From positions 1,426,001-1,490,000 of the forward strand of contig JAHQRK010000009.1 in the NCBI GenBank assembly GCA_019828595.1: a stretch of 64,000 bases of DNA. The letters are read 5' to 3'. Below are positions 1-9,645 of this stretch, piece after piece (position 1 is the stretch's first letter; each line of letters starts with the position of its first letter). The notes beneath the pieces are model-generated. The model was not told the DNA's origin. It ran no database searches and saw only the letters and a program-made list of their open reading frames with translations. This DNA is from Aphanomyces cochlioides (taxonomy: Eukaryota; Oomycota; Saprolegniomycetes; Saprolegniales; Verrucalvaceae). The translations under genes and the position numbers were made by a program.

Positions 1-130
1 CTTTTGTTGCTACTGCCTTTGCAGCTGCTTCGTAGAAGGGAGTTTTGTGACGTCTGTAGTCTTCAAAGTGATCTTCCCAGTATGAGATAAGGTCATGGGT
101 CTCATTGTCACTCCATTTCTCCTTCGCCAT
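1..130 (-). CDS. Myb/SANT-like DNA-binding protein, N-terminal part (runs off window edge)
   Basis: An ATG at 130 on the minus strand opens a frame of 43 codons that leaves the window. It begins MAKEKWSDNETHDLISYWED and continues with an HFEDYRRHKTPFYEAAAKAV-type stretch. The order of an early tryptophan (KWSDNET), then LISYWED, then a basic helix is the first part of a Myb/SANT or trihelix-like domain. In oomycetes such domains are common in PIF/Harbinger ORF1 proteins and in expanded families of unknown role. The rest of the gene lies outside the window, so its type (host gene or transposon partner) cannot be settled. Confidence 0.55.
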   Translation of the reverse strand, partial: MAKEKWSDNETHDLISYWEDHFEDYRRHKTPFYEAAAKAVATK

Positions 131-454
131 GATTGTCTGGTTGATGAATGCCCGTCGTTGTCGCTATCAGCAAAGATAAAGACACCATCAGCCAACCAAT
201 CTTGTTTCATCAAGTTTACTCTTTCTACCAATCGCTAGTTTTCAGCAAAGCCTCTTCCAAAAAGCAAGATTTTTTTGCTTTTTGGGCTTATGGCCTGATA
301 CGCATTACTACGCTTGATGTGATTGGCGGCTGACTGCGCTGATGGAACCGTGAGAACCACTATTAGTGGTTCTGTGTAAAAAAATTGGCATCTTGTAGAA
401 ATGTTTTTAAAAATGAAGATGAGAAAAAGAAAGTGATGTATCGTCTTTTTCACC

Positions 455-651
455 CAAATTTGTATTTTTTTACCAAAATCGAATTCGATTCCAAATCGAT
501 TCGATCATACTGATGTCAAGTATAAATGAAAAGTATGGCATACGTCCCAAATTAATTACACGTGTGTCTGGGTGTGTTTTGCGTGAATTAGGTAAATACT
601 CGATTCTGATTGGCTGAGCGATTTGCAGATCGATTTGAAAAATCGATACAT
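455..651 (+). repeat. Dispersed ~190 bp repeat, copy A
   Basis: This stretch matches 61253-61440 in the same orientation over its whole length. Shared blocks include AAATTTGTATTTT, CCAAATCGAT, CATACTGA, AAATTAATTACA, GGTGTGTTTTGCGTGAATTA and TAAATACTCGATTCTGATT (about 80% identity by eye with small indels). It has no open frame. It is probably a decayed mobile or MITE-like element; ends and target duplication are not resolved. Confidence 0.75.
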
Positions 652-1497
652 CTGCTGCATCTATGATAAAAACATGATCTTTTTGTATCAGAGTGTGATA
701 GGAAATCTATCACAGTTGCCTGAAAAACATTTTCAAAACAAGTTTTTGACTTGATTTCAGTATACAGATCTGAAATGTGCAAAATTCTGAGCAACTGTAA
801 TAGAGATTCTATCACGGTTTTTCAACAAACAAATATTGGCAGATATGAAGCTTCATTTAGTCGCCAGCATGAAGTCTAACCAAGAAACAAAGATGCTCTG
901 AATAAATTTAACGTCTAGCACGGATATATGCTAGGCTAGCTGCAGCATAACACGACACTTGTTGACGTTTTTTGCGCTCTCTCGCCTGATTGTACTGTTA
1001 ACATATGCAAATGTCGAGCACAAAACACAAAGCATTGTGGATATCTTGAAAACTATACGAATACAGTCAATTAAGGCAAAAACAAAACTGTAGGAGTCAT
1101 AAATAATGATGGCGGATGTGATCTCCACATCTTCGCCACAACTTCATAACCCTATAAACTTTTGACGTTGCCAAAGTCTAAAAGAAATCTCGCATCCCCC
1201 TCTACATGTTGAACAGTAGGTAGTAGAGCAATAATCTATTGAATCAGCACCACGCACAATAAACACCCTCTACAAGGTACATGACTCATTCACTTAGATT
1301 GCAGCACATGAGTTCGATGTGTCAATATTTCTTTTGTATAGCCGGAGTGAGAAACGGCACAGAACAACGAGAGACAGAAAAGGAAAACTTTCGATTACAG
1401 TTAGCATGAAGGAGGACTAGGCATGATAGTACTGCTGGTATGTGCTTCTGGAATATCTTCATGAGGTTCATGTTGTGTTTTCGTCAAGTCAATCTAT
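652..1497. other. Gene-free stretch
   Basis: There is no convincing open frame in this AT-rich stretch between the repeat copy and the Tc1-like element. The short frames present have no recognisable motif and no coding-like composition. I see nothing further in it. Confidence 0.5.
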
Positions 1498-1521
1498 TAT
1501 TGTGAATTCGGTGCAAATTTG
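1498..1521 (+). repeat. Left terminal inverted repeat of copy 1 (with TA)
   Basis: The 24 bases starting TATTGTGAATTCG pair with 3973-3996 read on the minus strand (TATTGTGAGTTCG...), about 20 of 24 identical. The transposase ATG lies 131 bp inside, similar to the 109 bp spacing in copy 2. Confidence 0.55.
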
Positions 1522-1628
1522 CTCAGACAGGTCGATTCAAGAAATCAGTATAGAATCAATCATTGATTACAATTGGCTAAAATTAAAATTATTCGTCCAA
1601 TATCTGAGAGTTTCGTATCCCAGGGACA

Positions 1629-2719
1629 ATGGAAGCAGCAGCCACACGACAACATGCTCACCCAAACACCGTTTATCATTGCTTGTATGGGTACTATCAT
1701 CTTGGTTACTCGCGGAGAGTGCTAGCACACGTGTACAATAAAGCTGAGCGCACCATCAGCAATTGGATTCGCATGTACGAGCAAGATGGGGCCTACCGCC
1801 GAGTGAGCTCGAACTCCGCAAAGAAATTCACGCAAAGCCAGCGCACATGGATCTTTGACTACTACCAAGAACATCCTCTGGCGTATCTCGACGAAGCCCA
1901 GAAAGTGTTCCAGAATGCTCACAGTATTGCGATCTCTAAGACCACAGTTTGGCAGATTGTGCATGACTCGGGTTTGACATGGAAAGTGCTAGAGCGTCGA
2001 GCCATGCACATAAAAGAGCGTGATATTTGTCGATTTATGGACGAGCTCGGCCACATCGAATGGTCACATCAAAACATTGTTTTTCTGGACGAAGTTTCTT
2101 TTGATAATCGCGGAATGATTCGAAAACGAGGATATGCTGTTCGAGGAAAGACGGTGGCAGTGAGAGGCAACTTTGAAAGAAAGCCACGAGTTTCCATATT
2201 GTCATTCATTGGTGTTGGTGGAATTATCGACTATTTCAATACCGAAGGAACATTCGATCGTCTTGAGTTCACAAGGTGCTGTCAAGATTTTGTGTACTCA
2301 CGAAAAGCTGCCATACAACAATATCCTGGTCGATATTCTATTTGGATCATGGATGGTGCAACTATTCATAAGCATCCCGACATTGTCCACTATCTTCGAA
2401 GTGTTGGCATTGTTCCTATCTTTTTGCCCGCGTACTGCCCATTTTTCAACCCAATCGAGTTTTTGTTCGGCTACATGAAAAGGCCTTTCAACGTCATTAT
2501 GTGGAAACAAGCGGGGCCGACTTACTGCCATTTGTTGTTCAGACATTTCGTCGTTTCAATCACTTCGATATGCGTCGCGTGTTTCGTCGTTGTGGGTGGA
2601 TGCAACAAGGCTATTTCAATCCCGTAGGTCCGCTATCAAGACAGAATCGACGAAAGCAAAACAATGGTACAATTCAATGCGATGAACTCGAGTTTGTTGA
2701 GCTAGATAGTACTGAATGA
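1629..2719 (+). pseudogene. Tc1/mariner-like DDE transposase, one late frameshift
   Basis: The frame from ATG 1629 shows an N-terminal helix-turn-helix part (ERTISNWIRMYEQDG), then the DDE core: first Asp in IVFLDEVSFDNR, second Asp in WIMDGATIHKH, and the acidic position in PAYCPFFNPIEFLFGYMK. The arrangement matches the DDE_3/IS630-Tc1 endonuclease group. At about 2480, just after the catalytic Glu, the frame is lost. The sequence continues coherently one frame over (AFQRHYVETSGADLLPF...) to a stop at 2719, so a single-base deletion in an A-run is likely. All three catalytic residues precede the lesion. The last ~80 residues would be missing from the product unless the shift is tolerated or is an assembly error. 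Confidence 0.8.
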
Positions 2720-2740
2720 ATTGATCTGGTAGCCTATAAT

Positions 2741-3835
2741 CTAATTAAATGGAATATCCTCGTGCTCATTGTCCTCTGCATTCTCCATTTGAGTCAATGG
2801 ATCAATTACAGAATGTGCTGGTGGAGGTGGGATGTCTCGGATAAAAGCTTCGACGATTGATTTTCTTGTGTTGAGGTTGCTCTCAAAAATATCAATGTGC
2901 TGCCGCAGTTGTTGGATGTCAGCAATAGATGCTTCAACACTATCGAGAGCCATGTTGGCAGATCGTCTTAAATTTGACAAGTGGTTGGACAAGCGAGAAT
3001 CAACAGGTTGAAACAGCTGAACAATATGAGGGGGTGGGTGACTTGTTATTGCGGCATCCCATGTCGATCGGTTCAAATTTCGGGAAATATGGTTCGCCCA
3101 CATACGCCAAACAACTTGTTCAGCCTGGAACGTGGCACTCCATTGCGTTTGAAGGCTTGACACTATGTCACGCAAAGTCGTCTCCGCCGTGGCTCCTGAT
3201 CGATCTGTCAACAATGGCCGAATGCAGGCTGTTGTAAACTCGTCCAATTCTTGTTGCCGTCCAATCATACATCCATACTCATACATGACAAGAGTCACAT
3301 ACTTGTCCTTCATCTTCACCAGCCATTGGCTCCATTCTTGTTCCGTCTTGGAGCAATCCACCACCTTCTTGTTGATCTTAAATTGCATAAGTCGTTCCCA
3401 GTTTGCAATGTCCGCTGCTTCGACAGCCCAACCGTCATCACTTTTCACTGCTCTACCTTTAACGTTGCTTTTAAACTCGTCCCAGAGCTTTTGCAATATA
3501 TCGTTGAAGCAGGATCCACTCACGACACGGGCATCTAGCGTTATCCCTGAAGTGTCGCGCTGCCCGACGGTTGCTTTGAGAAGTGGTTTAACCAACAGCT
3601 GATATCGCTGACTGTCTCTTTGCTCGGCTCGGTTGTTTCGTCGAGAAGGACGTGTCGGTGGTGTGTGGCTTTGCGTCGGTGTGCGGTGGCGCTGAGGGTA
3701 CGGAGAGCATCGTGTCTGGCTTTGACTTCCGGGAGTCCATGATGGTGTTGAATACACACCGCTCGATGCATCTTGACAATCACTTCTTGATGGAGACTGG
3801 GAGATGGTGTGTGTCGTTGCGGGGGTTGGCGTCAT
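2741..3835 (-). CDS. Second gene of the Tc1-like element, unknown function (364 aa)
   Basis: This is an uninterrupted 364-codon frame convergent with the transposase. The first ~75 residues are Pro/Ser/Thr-rich and basic (low complexity). The remainder is helical and charged, with spaced tryptophans (KLWDEF, NWERLMQF, EWSQWLVKM) and a conserved-looking block VVWRMWANHI followed by PPHIVQLFQ. I do not recognise a family. The decayed copy at 31731-32216 carries a matching block (VWFQWADKI, then PANMIHLFR) and also ends shortly after an acidic tail, so the gene is a real, conserved part of the element and not a chance frame. A DNA-binding or transposase-partner role is inference from position only. 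Confidence 0.65.
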   Translation of the reverse strand: MTPTPATTHTISQSPSRSDCQDASSGVYSTPSWTPGSQSQTRCSPYPQRHRTPTQSHTPPTRPSRRNNRAEQRDSQRYQLLVKPLLKATVGQRDTSGITLDARVVSGSCFNDILQKLWDEFKSNVKGRAVKSDDGWAVEAADIANWERLMQFKINKKVVDCSKTEQEWSQWLVKMKDKYVTLVMYEYGCMIGRQQELDEFTTACIRPLLTDRSGATAETTLRDIVSSLQTQWSATFQAEQVVWRMWANHISRNLNRSTWDAAITSHPPPHIVQLFQPVDSRLSNHLSNLRRSANMALDSVEASIADIQQLRQHIDIFESNLNTRKSIVEAFIRDIPPPPAHSVIDPLTQMENAEDNEHEDIPFN

Positions 3836-3972
3836 GTTGCTTGCTTCCTGGGACCTTCAATGCGTGAATGAGAAACACAAAAAGACTCGTCTCCACTTGA
3901 TAAATATTAGATTTTGCAGTGAGATCGATTCTAGTGCGATTCGCCAGGATCGATTCAACTAATCGATCTTGG

Positions 3973-3996
3973 AAATTTTGAATCGAACTCACAATA
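3973..3996 (-). repeat. Right terminal inverted repeat of copy 1 (with TA)
   Basis: This is the minus-strand counterpart of 1498-1521. Its inner part (TTCAAAATTTCC on the minus strand) also resembles the left end of copy 2 (TTCAAAATGTCC). Confidence 0.55.
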
Positions 3997-4175
3997 TATT
4001 AACTTCCAATCATATTGCGTCATTCGGTGCGATAGGAATCAATATCACAGTTGTAGTCATTATATACGTTTCGGACCCCCCTCACAATTTCGAATGAAAT
4101 TGACAATAAAATAAACTTTTTGGTATATCCTCCCAGGCTTCGGTGGACGAATTCATTGCAAATCGAGGAGAGAGA

Positions 4176-6703
4176 ATGAAAAAGGCCAGGAAGGTACTGA
4201 TCAAACCGTTCAAGCAAGCCCCGAGTGTCCCGGAAGACTTTGAAGAGAAGGCATGGAAGAACTTGGAAGCCTCGTTGCTCTGCCTGCAGAATAAGAATGT
4301 CCAAACGTCAGCCACGTCGAGCATGGGCTGGGAAGAGTTGTATGGCGTCGTGACCGATCTTTGCCATCAGAAAAAAGCTGCGTGGTTGTATGGTTTGCTC
4401 CAGAAGCACTTGGCGAATTACGTCGACGGTACGCTCAAATCGGCGTGTGAAGAGCATGGCATCTTGCTGATGGAAAGTGCTTTGTTTGTCGAGCGGCTCG
4501 TTGGCCTCTGGGAAGAGTACTGCAGCGATTTGATCATGATTCGCAACCTGTGCCTCTATTTGGACAGAACTTATGTGATTCAAACGAACGGAATCCCATC
4601 CATTTACGACATGGGCGTGGAATGCTTTCAAACCTCGATGAAATCTTTGCCAGCGCTTGGAGAAAAAATTACTTCGGCATTCCTTCAAGAAGTCGAACGC
4701 GAGAGACATGGCGAAACAGTAAGTGTTGCGATCACGATATTGCTCAATTATATTTTCTAGGTGCAACGAAATCATCTCAAGTCGCTGGTTCGAATGACCA
4801 CTGCTTTGCACATGTACACCAAACACGTTGAACGTCCATTCCTCGCTGCCTCTGAAGTATTCTATACCCAAGAGGGCCAACTTTTGATCGAAAGTGCAAG
4901 TGTTGGCTCCTTTTTACTCCACGTCGAAAAGCGTTTGGCCGAAGAAAATGCTCGTCTGGCTAGCGTTATGGATGGAAATGTTGTTACCAAAAAAGCCATT
5001 CTGCAGGTAATTTATTGTCTTCATCTGCAATTCAATTTTATGCTTGTGTAGGTGGTAGAAACTCAATTATTGAGTCCACACGTATCGATTCTCCTTGAGC
5101 GTGGCTTTGACGAATTGGCCAGTGCGAAAAGGCTCGATGATTTGCACCGAATGTTTGAGCTATTTGCTCGAGTGCAGCAATTGCCTTTACTCCGTACAAG
5201 TTGGTCCAAGTACATTTCGTCTCGTGGCACAGCAATCGTAAACGACACGTCACCGACAAGTGTCGAAATTGAGAAGGGCATGGTGTCGACATTGCTAGGT
5301 TTCAAGTCGGATTTAGACGGTATGCTTGTCGTATCATATTGTCATGATGAGCATGAAAATAGATATTTTACAAACTGCCTTTGAAATGGAAACAAATTTT
5401 GTTCACGCTTTGAAATCGGCGATGGAGCAGGCTATTAATGCAAAGGCCTCAAGACCTGCTGAGCTCATCGCAAAATTCGTCGATGCAAAACTGAAGACTG
5501 GCAATAAAGATGGGTCGGAACGAGACGTGGAAGCTCTCCTCGACCGTGTGATGATTTTATTCCGCTACATTCAAGGCAAGGATGTATTCGAAGCATTTTA
5601 TAAGAAGGATTTGGCCAAGCGCTTGCTTCTTGGTAGAAGCGCCTCCTTCGACCTTGAGAAAAGCATGATTGCAAAATTAAAAACAGAGTGCGGGAGCTCA
5701 TTCACAAACAAGGTAATAATATCTCAGTGGATTTTCTCGCTGACCTCTGGTAGCTGGAAGGGATGTTCAAAGATATTGATCTCTCTCGTAATGTAATGAC
5801 GCAATTCCAACAACACCAACCTAGCCGGTAAATTATTCTTGCCTTGTCGCCAAGTTGAACGATTTCTAGATTGGCCTTGAGTAAGTTGGAGCACAAAGTT
5901 GATATGCATGTACATGTTCTGACGACTGGATTCTGGCCTCCTTACGTGCCAACTGAAATAAATTTACCTCAAAGCCTGTCGCCATCGAAAGCAATTTTTG
6001 AAACTTTTTACACATCGAAATACAGTGGACGGCAGCTGCAGTGGCAACACTCGCTGGGTCATTGCTTGGTCAAGGCGAACTTCCCTAAGGGTCGGAAAGA
6101 ACTAGCTGTGTCTCTCTTCCAAGCTCTTGCACTACTTTGTTTCAATGGACGCGACGCAATCAGCTTCAAGGATATTTTAGGACAAACTGGCATCGGTACC
6201 TCTCCAACTAAATTATCTTGCTAAAGCCGTAACGGTAGAAATTGGCGAGTTGCGACGAACATTGCAATCTCTTGCATGTGGCAAAGTCCGAGTTCTGACG
6301 AAGAACCCCAAGGTATGACAACCTAGTGTTTGTACTTGAGTGATTTGTTCACTAGGGAAGAGACGTTGAAGACAACGATCAATTCATTTTCAACGCAGGA
6401 TTTACGAACCAGTTGATGCGCATCAAGATTAACTCGATCCAAATGAAGGAAACGACGCAAGAAAACACAGAAACTCACGAAGCAGTGTTCCGTGAACGTC
6501 AATACCAAGTTGATGCAGCGATCGTCCGAATTATGAAGGCCCGAAAGCAACTAAGTCATGCCTTGTTGATGAGCGAATTGTTCATACAACTCAAATTCCC
6601 TGCAAAGCCAGTCGATATCAAGCGACGCATCGAAAGTTTGATCGATCGAGAGTACTTGGAGCGCGACAAAACAAACGCCCAAGTATATAATTATCTAGCT
6701 TAG
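4176..6703 (+). CDS. CUL4: Cullin, CUL4 type (8 exons, 746 aa)
   Basis: This is the scaffold subunit of a cullin-RING ubiquitin ligase; CUL4 proteins recruit substrates through DDB1. Exons: 4176-4718, 4761-5006, 5052-5319, 5363-5712, 5754-5827, 5870-6195, 6227-6312, 6356-6703. The N-terminal half shows cullin repeats ([28 protein letters not shown]). The cullin-homology domain shows [20 protein letters not shown] and [10 protein letters not shown]. The C-terminal winged helix carries the neddylation segment [20 protein letters not shown] (Lys of the MK pair). It ends [22 protein letters not shown], closest to CUL4. The ATG at 4176 is the first in-frame Met; the frame is open from 4110 without another. 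A possible poly(A) signal AATAAA follows the stop. The smallest intron is 31 bp. CUL3 is the main alternative. Confidence 0.9.
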
Positions 6704-6861
6704 CTACGTCAACCCAATAAAGATCGGCATTGTGTGTACGTAGCTCATCAATCATGGCAATGACGTGGCATCATGAGATGCAAGAACTCCATCGCTCTCT
6801 GTTGTGCCATTCTTGGAAGGAGATCGCATGACCAAAATGAAGGAATTCGTATTAGGACAAA

Positions 6862-7606
6862 TTAAAAGTTGATCCAAGTCAAAGCTAAGACAGCGACAGT
6901 GGCAGGAGATGGCAAAAAGTCCTCGAGGGTTGCCCACGAGTTTGATTCGTGATACAAGAAATCCATACTCTTGGATAACGATGGGTGCAAGACGTGGCCG
7001 TGGAATTCGAAAAGCCACATGACAACTCCCCAAGTTGCGCATGCCAGCACAGGATATACTTGTTTGAATGAATAATCCTTCATAATGGGCAATCCCTTCT
7101 CACTTGCGAGCTTCACAAGACCGATGAGCACTCGCGAGAAGAGGTACAACACGATTTGGTAGTTCACGCTCGAGTACTTCGACCACACGATGTACCTGAG
7201 GTCAAATCAGTCTTGCATGAGGAGAGGTCAAGAACGCACCCTCCTGCTGCACCTGCAATTGCAGCATGAAGAGGCCGAACTGGATTCAACCCTGTGGTTG
7301 TTAGCACTCTCGATCCTGTGATGGCGTGGTCCGTTTCTTTGAGCAAAAAGAGCACGCCCTTGTACACTCCAACAAAATAGGCCAAGTTTTTCGTGTGCTC
7401 AAACGTGAGCTTGACGATGCCGCGGAGCTTTTCCCGCAACGGCTTGTTTTGAAAGAGCATCACCATGACAAAAGCTAAACGTGCATTCAGTGATGAAAAC
7501 TTTCACAGGAAGACATACCATGGGGAGCTCGGATCTTCGTCCCGTAGTACGAACCATTTCGGAATGCTCGCACGAGGCAAAGGAGGTCGTTGAACACATC
7601 CGACAT
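6862..7606 (-). CDS. PXMP4: Peroxisomal membrane protein 4-like (PXMP4/PMP24, 3 exons, 218 aa)
   Basis: Exons on the minus strand: 7519-7606, 7240-7474, 6862-7195. The product has the length of PXMP4 (about 212 aa) and its landmarks: NGSYYGTKIRAPH near the N-terminus, FQNKPLREKLRGIVKLTFEHTKN, a small Gly/Ala-rich membrane segment (AAIAGAAGGYIVWSKYSSV), YLFSRVLIGLVKLASEKG, WGVVMWLFEFHGHVLHPSL and MDFLYHESNSW. This is the Tim17/22/23-related family that sits in peroxisomal membranes; its transport role is not firmly known. The gene is convergent with the cullin, with about 160 bp between stops. Confidence 0.85.
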
Positions 7607-8536
7607 CGTCTCTCGGTGCGTCGAGTCAACAACTGAACAGCTCAAGAGAGGAACCCAAGATCAAGAGCACACTATTGGATGAAATTATCCCCAACCAGAA
7701 AAGATCTCGACTGCGTCAAACTGCGATTCACGTTCAATCGGATCGACCACGGCTCCTATCCATGCATAGAAAGACTTCGCGAGAAGACGTTAGTTGAGAC
7801 GTGCGTGCCCACTATGGACCCCTTGTTTTCATGCCATATGAGCATGTGCACGAACCTGACCAAAAGTGAAAGGAAAGGTCACACGAGGAGGATTGAATCC
7901 ATCGTTATGATTGATAAGCACGCAAATCACATGAACAGAGAGCCCAAGTGACCTCGGGCGCTTCTGTCACGAGGATATAGTGCTAAGCTGGACAAAGAGC
8001 GATCGCAAGAAGTTGCTATTCTTTACAGACAGACGATGGAATTCTTTCAAGGAGCCGCTTTTCTGCAGTTGAAGTAGTTACCAGACCTTTGTGCACCCTC
8101 CACTGTTTCCTTGGACTTCTAGAGTGATAGGCGAGCACGAAGTGTCGCCTGTGTTTGATTCTTGCGTCCTGTGGTGTTTCTTTTCGTCATGGATCACAGG
8201 TTCATGCGAAATCTCATCTAAAACGCTCAATACATGGACGACCAAGCGTGTCCAAACAACACCAGAAAACTTCAAGATGCGAAAAGACAAGGAATTCGCT
8301 TAAGCATTCGTTGCGGGAGGCAGCCATAGGAAAGCACGGGACGAACCTTCGCTAGGGTGAGCTGCTGCCGTCGTAGGATTTTTCCATTCCGGCCAAGTTC
8401 GTTCTTTTGCCATGGAATTTCCCCATCGCACTTTATCGAATGTATTCGTTGGAATAATATTGAGCCCAAATGACTTGAATAAAATATAGTGAATGTCGAA
8501 TTGAAAAAATGAAGCTCCTGACCTGTCATTTCTGCA
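7607..8536. other. Gene-free stretch between PXMP4-like gene and eIF2-alpha
   Basis: The roughly 930 bp between the divergent PXMP4-like and eIF2-alpha starts contain only short frames without recognisable motifs. I see promoter DNA for both genes and nothing else. Confidence 0.5.
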
Positions 8537-9556
8537 ATGAGTGCACCACCGAAAGCCGACGAGGCAGCGCAAGCGACGTTGGATGGCGTTGAGACGGGTA
8601 ATGAGCTTATGCAGCTTCAGTGCCGCTTCTACGAGAACCGTTTTCCTGAAATTGACGAGCTCGTGATGGTTAATGTACGCAGTATTGCCGAAATGGGCGC
8701 GTATGTGTCGCTGCTCGAGTACAACAACATTGAAGGGATGATTTTGTTGAGCGAATTGAGTCGGCGGCGTATTCGCAGTATCAACAAGTTGGTCCGAGTT
8801 GGAAAGAATGAAGTCGTGATGGTCCTTCGTGTTGACAAGGAAAAGGGTTACATCGATTTGAGTAAGCGCCGTGTGTCGCCTGAAGACATTATCAAGTGCG
8901 AAGAACGATACAACAAAGCCAAAACTGTGCACGGTGTGCTCCGTCAAGTTGCACAAGACACTGGCGCCGAATTGGAAGAATTGTACCAGAAGGTAAGCTG
9001 GCCTTTGTACAAGAAATTCAAGATGGAACAACCTCTTGGCGGGGATGACGAAAAGAAGGTTGAATACCTTCACTGCTACGACGTTTTCAAGATGGGTATC
9101 ACTGACCCAAGCGTGTTTGATGGCTTAAACCTCGAACCTGCGACGATTGCATCTCTCCGAACCCACATTGGCCGCCGTTTGGCAGCCCAACCAATTAAGA
9201 TCCGTGCGGATATTGAAGTCACATGCTTTGCTTACGAAGGTATCGAAGCCATCCGTGAAGCTTTGAACGCGGCGCAACTGAAGAGCACGAACGAGGTGCC
9301 TGTCAAGGTCAAATTGATCGCACCACCCATGTATGTGATGACAACAAACACGTTGGACAAAGTCAAGGGTATTGCTACGCTGCAGGAAGCTATTGAAACT
9401 GTTCGTACCGTGATCACATCGAAGGGAGGCGCTCTCTCCGTGAAGATGGAACCTAAGGTCGTCAGCGTCAACGAAGAACGCGAATTCTTGCAGATGATTG
9501 AGAAGCTTGAGAGCGAGAACCGACAAGTGGATGGCGACGATGACGAAGACGACTAG
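8537..9556 (+). CDS. SUI2: Translation initiation factor eIF2 subunit alpha (339 aa, single exon)
   Basis: The alpha subunit of the eIF2 GTP-tRNA complex delivers initiator Met-tRNA to the 40S subunit. The protein opens with the S1/OB-fold (residues ~35-110: FPEIDELVMVNVRSIAEMGAYVSLLEY). The stress-kinase target loop ELSRRRIRS holds the Ser equivalent to Ser51. The helical domain and the C-terminal alpha-beta domain follow (AEVTCFAYEGIEAIREAL-type, EKLESEN), with an acidic tail DGDDDEDD. Length matches the family (about 300-340 aa). No intron is present, unlike most neighbours. The intact phosphorylation loop implies control by eIF2-alpha kinases. Confidence 0.95.
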   Translation: MSAPPKADEAAQATLDGVETGNELMQLQCRFYENRFPEIDELVMVNVRSIAEMGAYVSLLEYNNIEGMILLSELSRRRIRSINKLVRVGKNEVVMVLRVDKEKGYIDLSKRRVSPEDIIKCEERYNKAKTVHGVLRQVAQDTGAELEELYQKVSWPLYKKFKMEQPLGGDDEKKVEYLHCYDVFKMGITDPSVFDGLNLEPATIASLRTHIGRRLAAQPIKIRADIEVTCFAYEGIEAIREALNAAQLKSTNEVPVKVKLIAPPMYVMTTNTLDKVKGIATLQEAIETVRTVITSKGGALSVKMEPKVVSVNEEREFLQMIEKLESENRQVDGDDDEDD

Positions 9557-9645
9557 AAAAAGTCGTGTAAGTTGAATAGAAAGATCAATTCAAATCAGTT
9601 TTTCTTTTGACGGTTACAGCAAAAAGCGCGCGAACATTCTTGACC

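Larger units (their letters stand above)
1500..3994. mobile_element. Tc1/mariner-like element, copy 1, two convergent genes
   Basis: The bounds are inferred from imperfect terminal inverted repeats. The left end reads TTGTGAATTCGGTGCAAATT from 1500; the right end, read on the minus strand from 3994, starts TTGTGAGTTCGATTCAAAAT. Each is flanked by TA (1498-1499 and 3995-3996), the target dinucleotide of the Tc1/mariner superfamily. Inside are a DDE transposase (plus strand) and a second gene (minus strand) whose stop codons are 21 bp apart. The diverged copy at 27242-32665 has the same layout and the same TTGT ends, which supports the boundary call. Confidence 0.6.

Noticed and set aside
4308..4880. 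190-codon minus-strand frame opposite the cullin
   Set aside because: Antisense shadow of conserved cullin coding sequence.
8300..9073. 257-codon minus-strand frame opposite eIF2-alpha
   Set aside because: It mirrors the strongly biased codon use of the eIF2-alpha gene and shows no recognisable motif.
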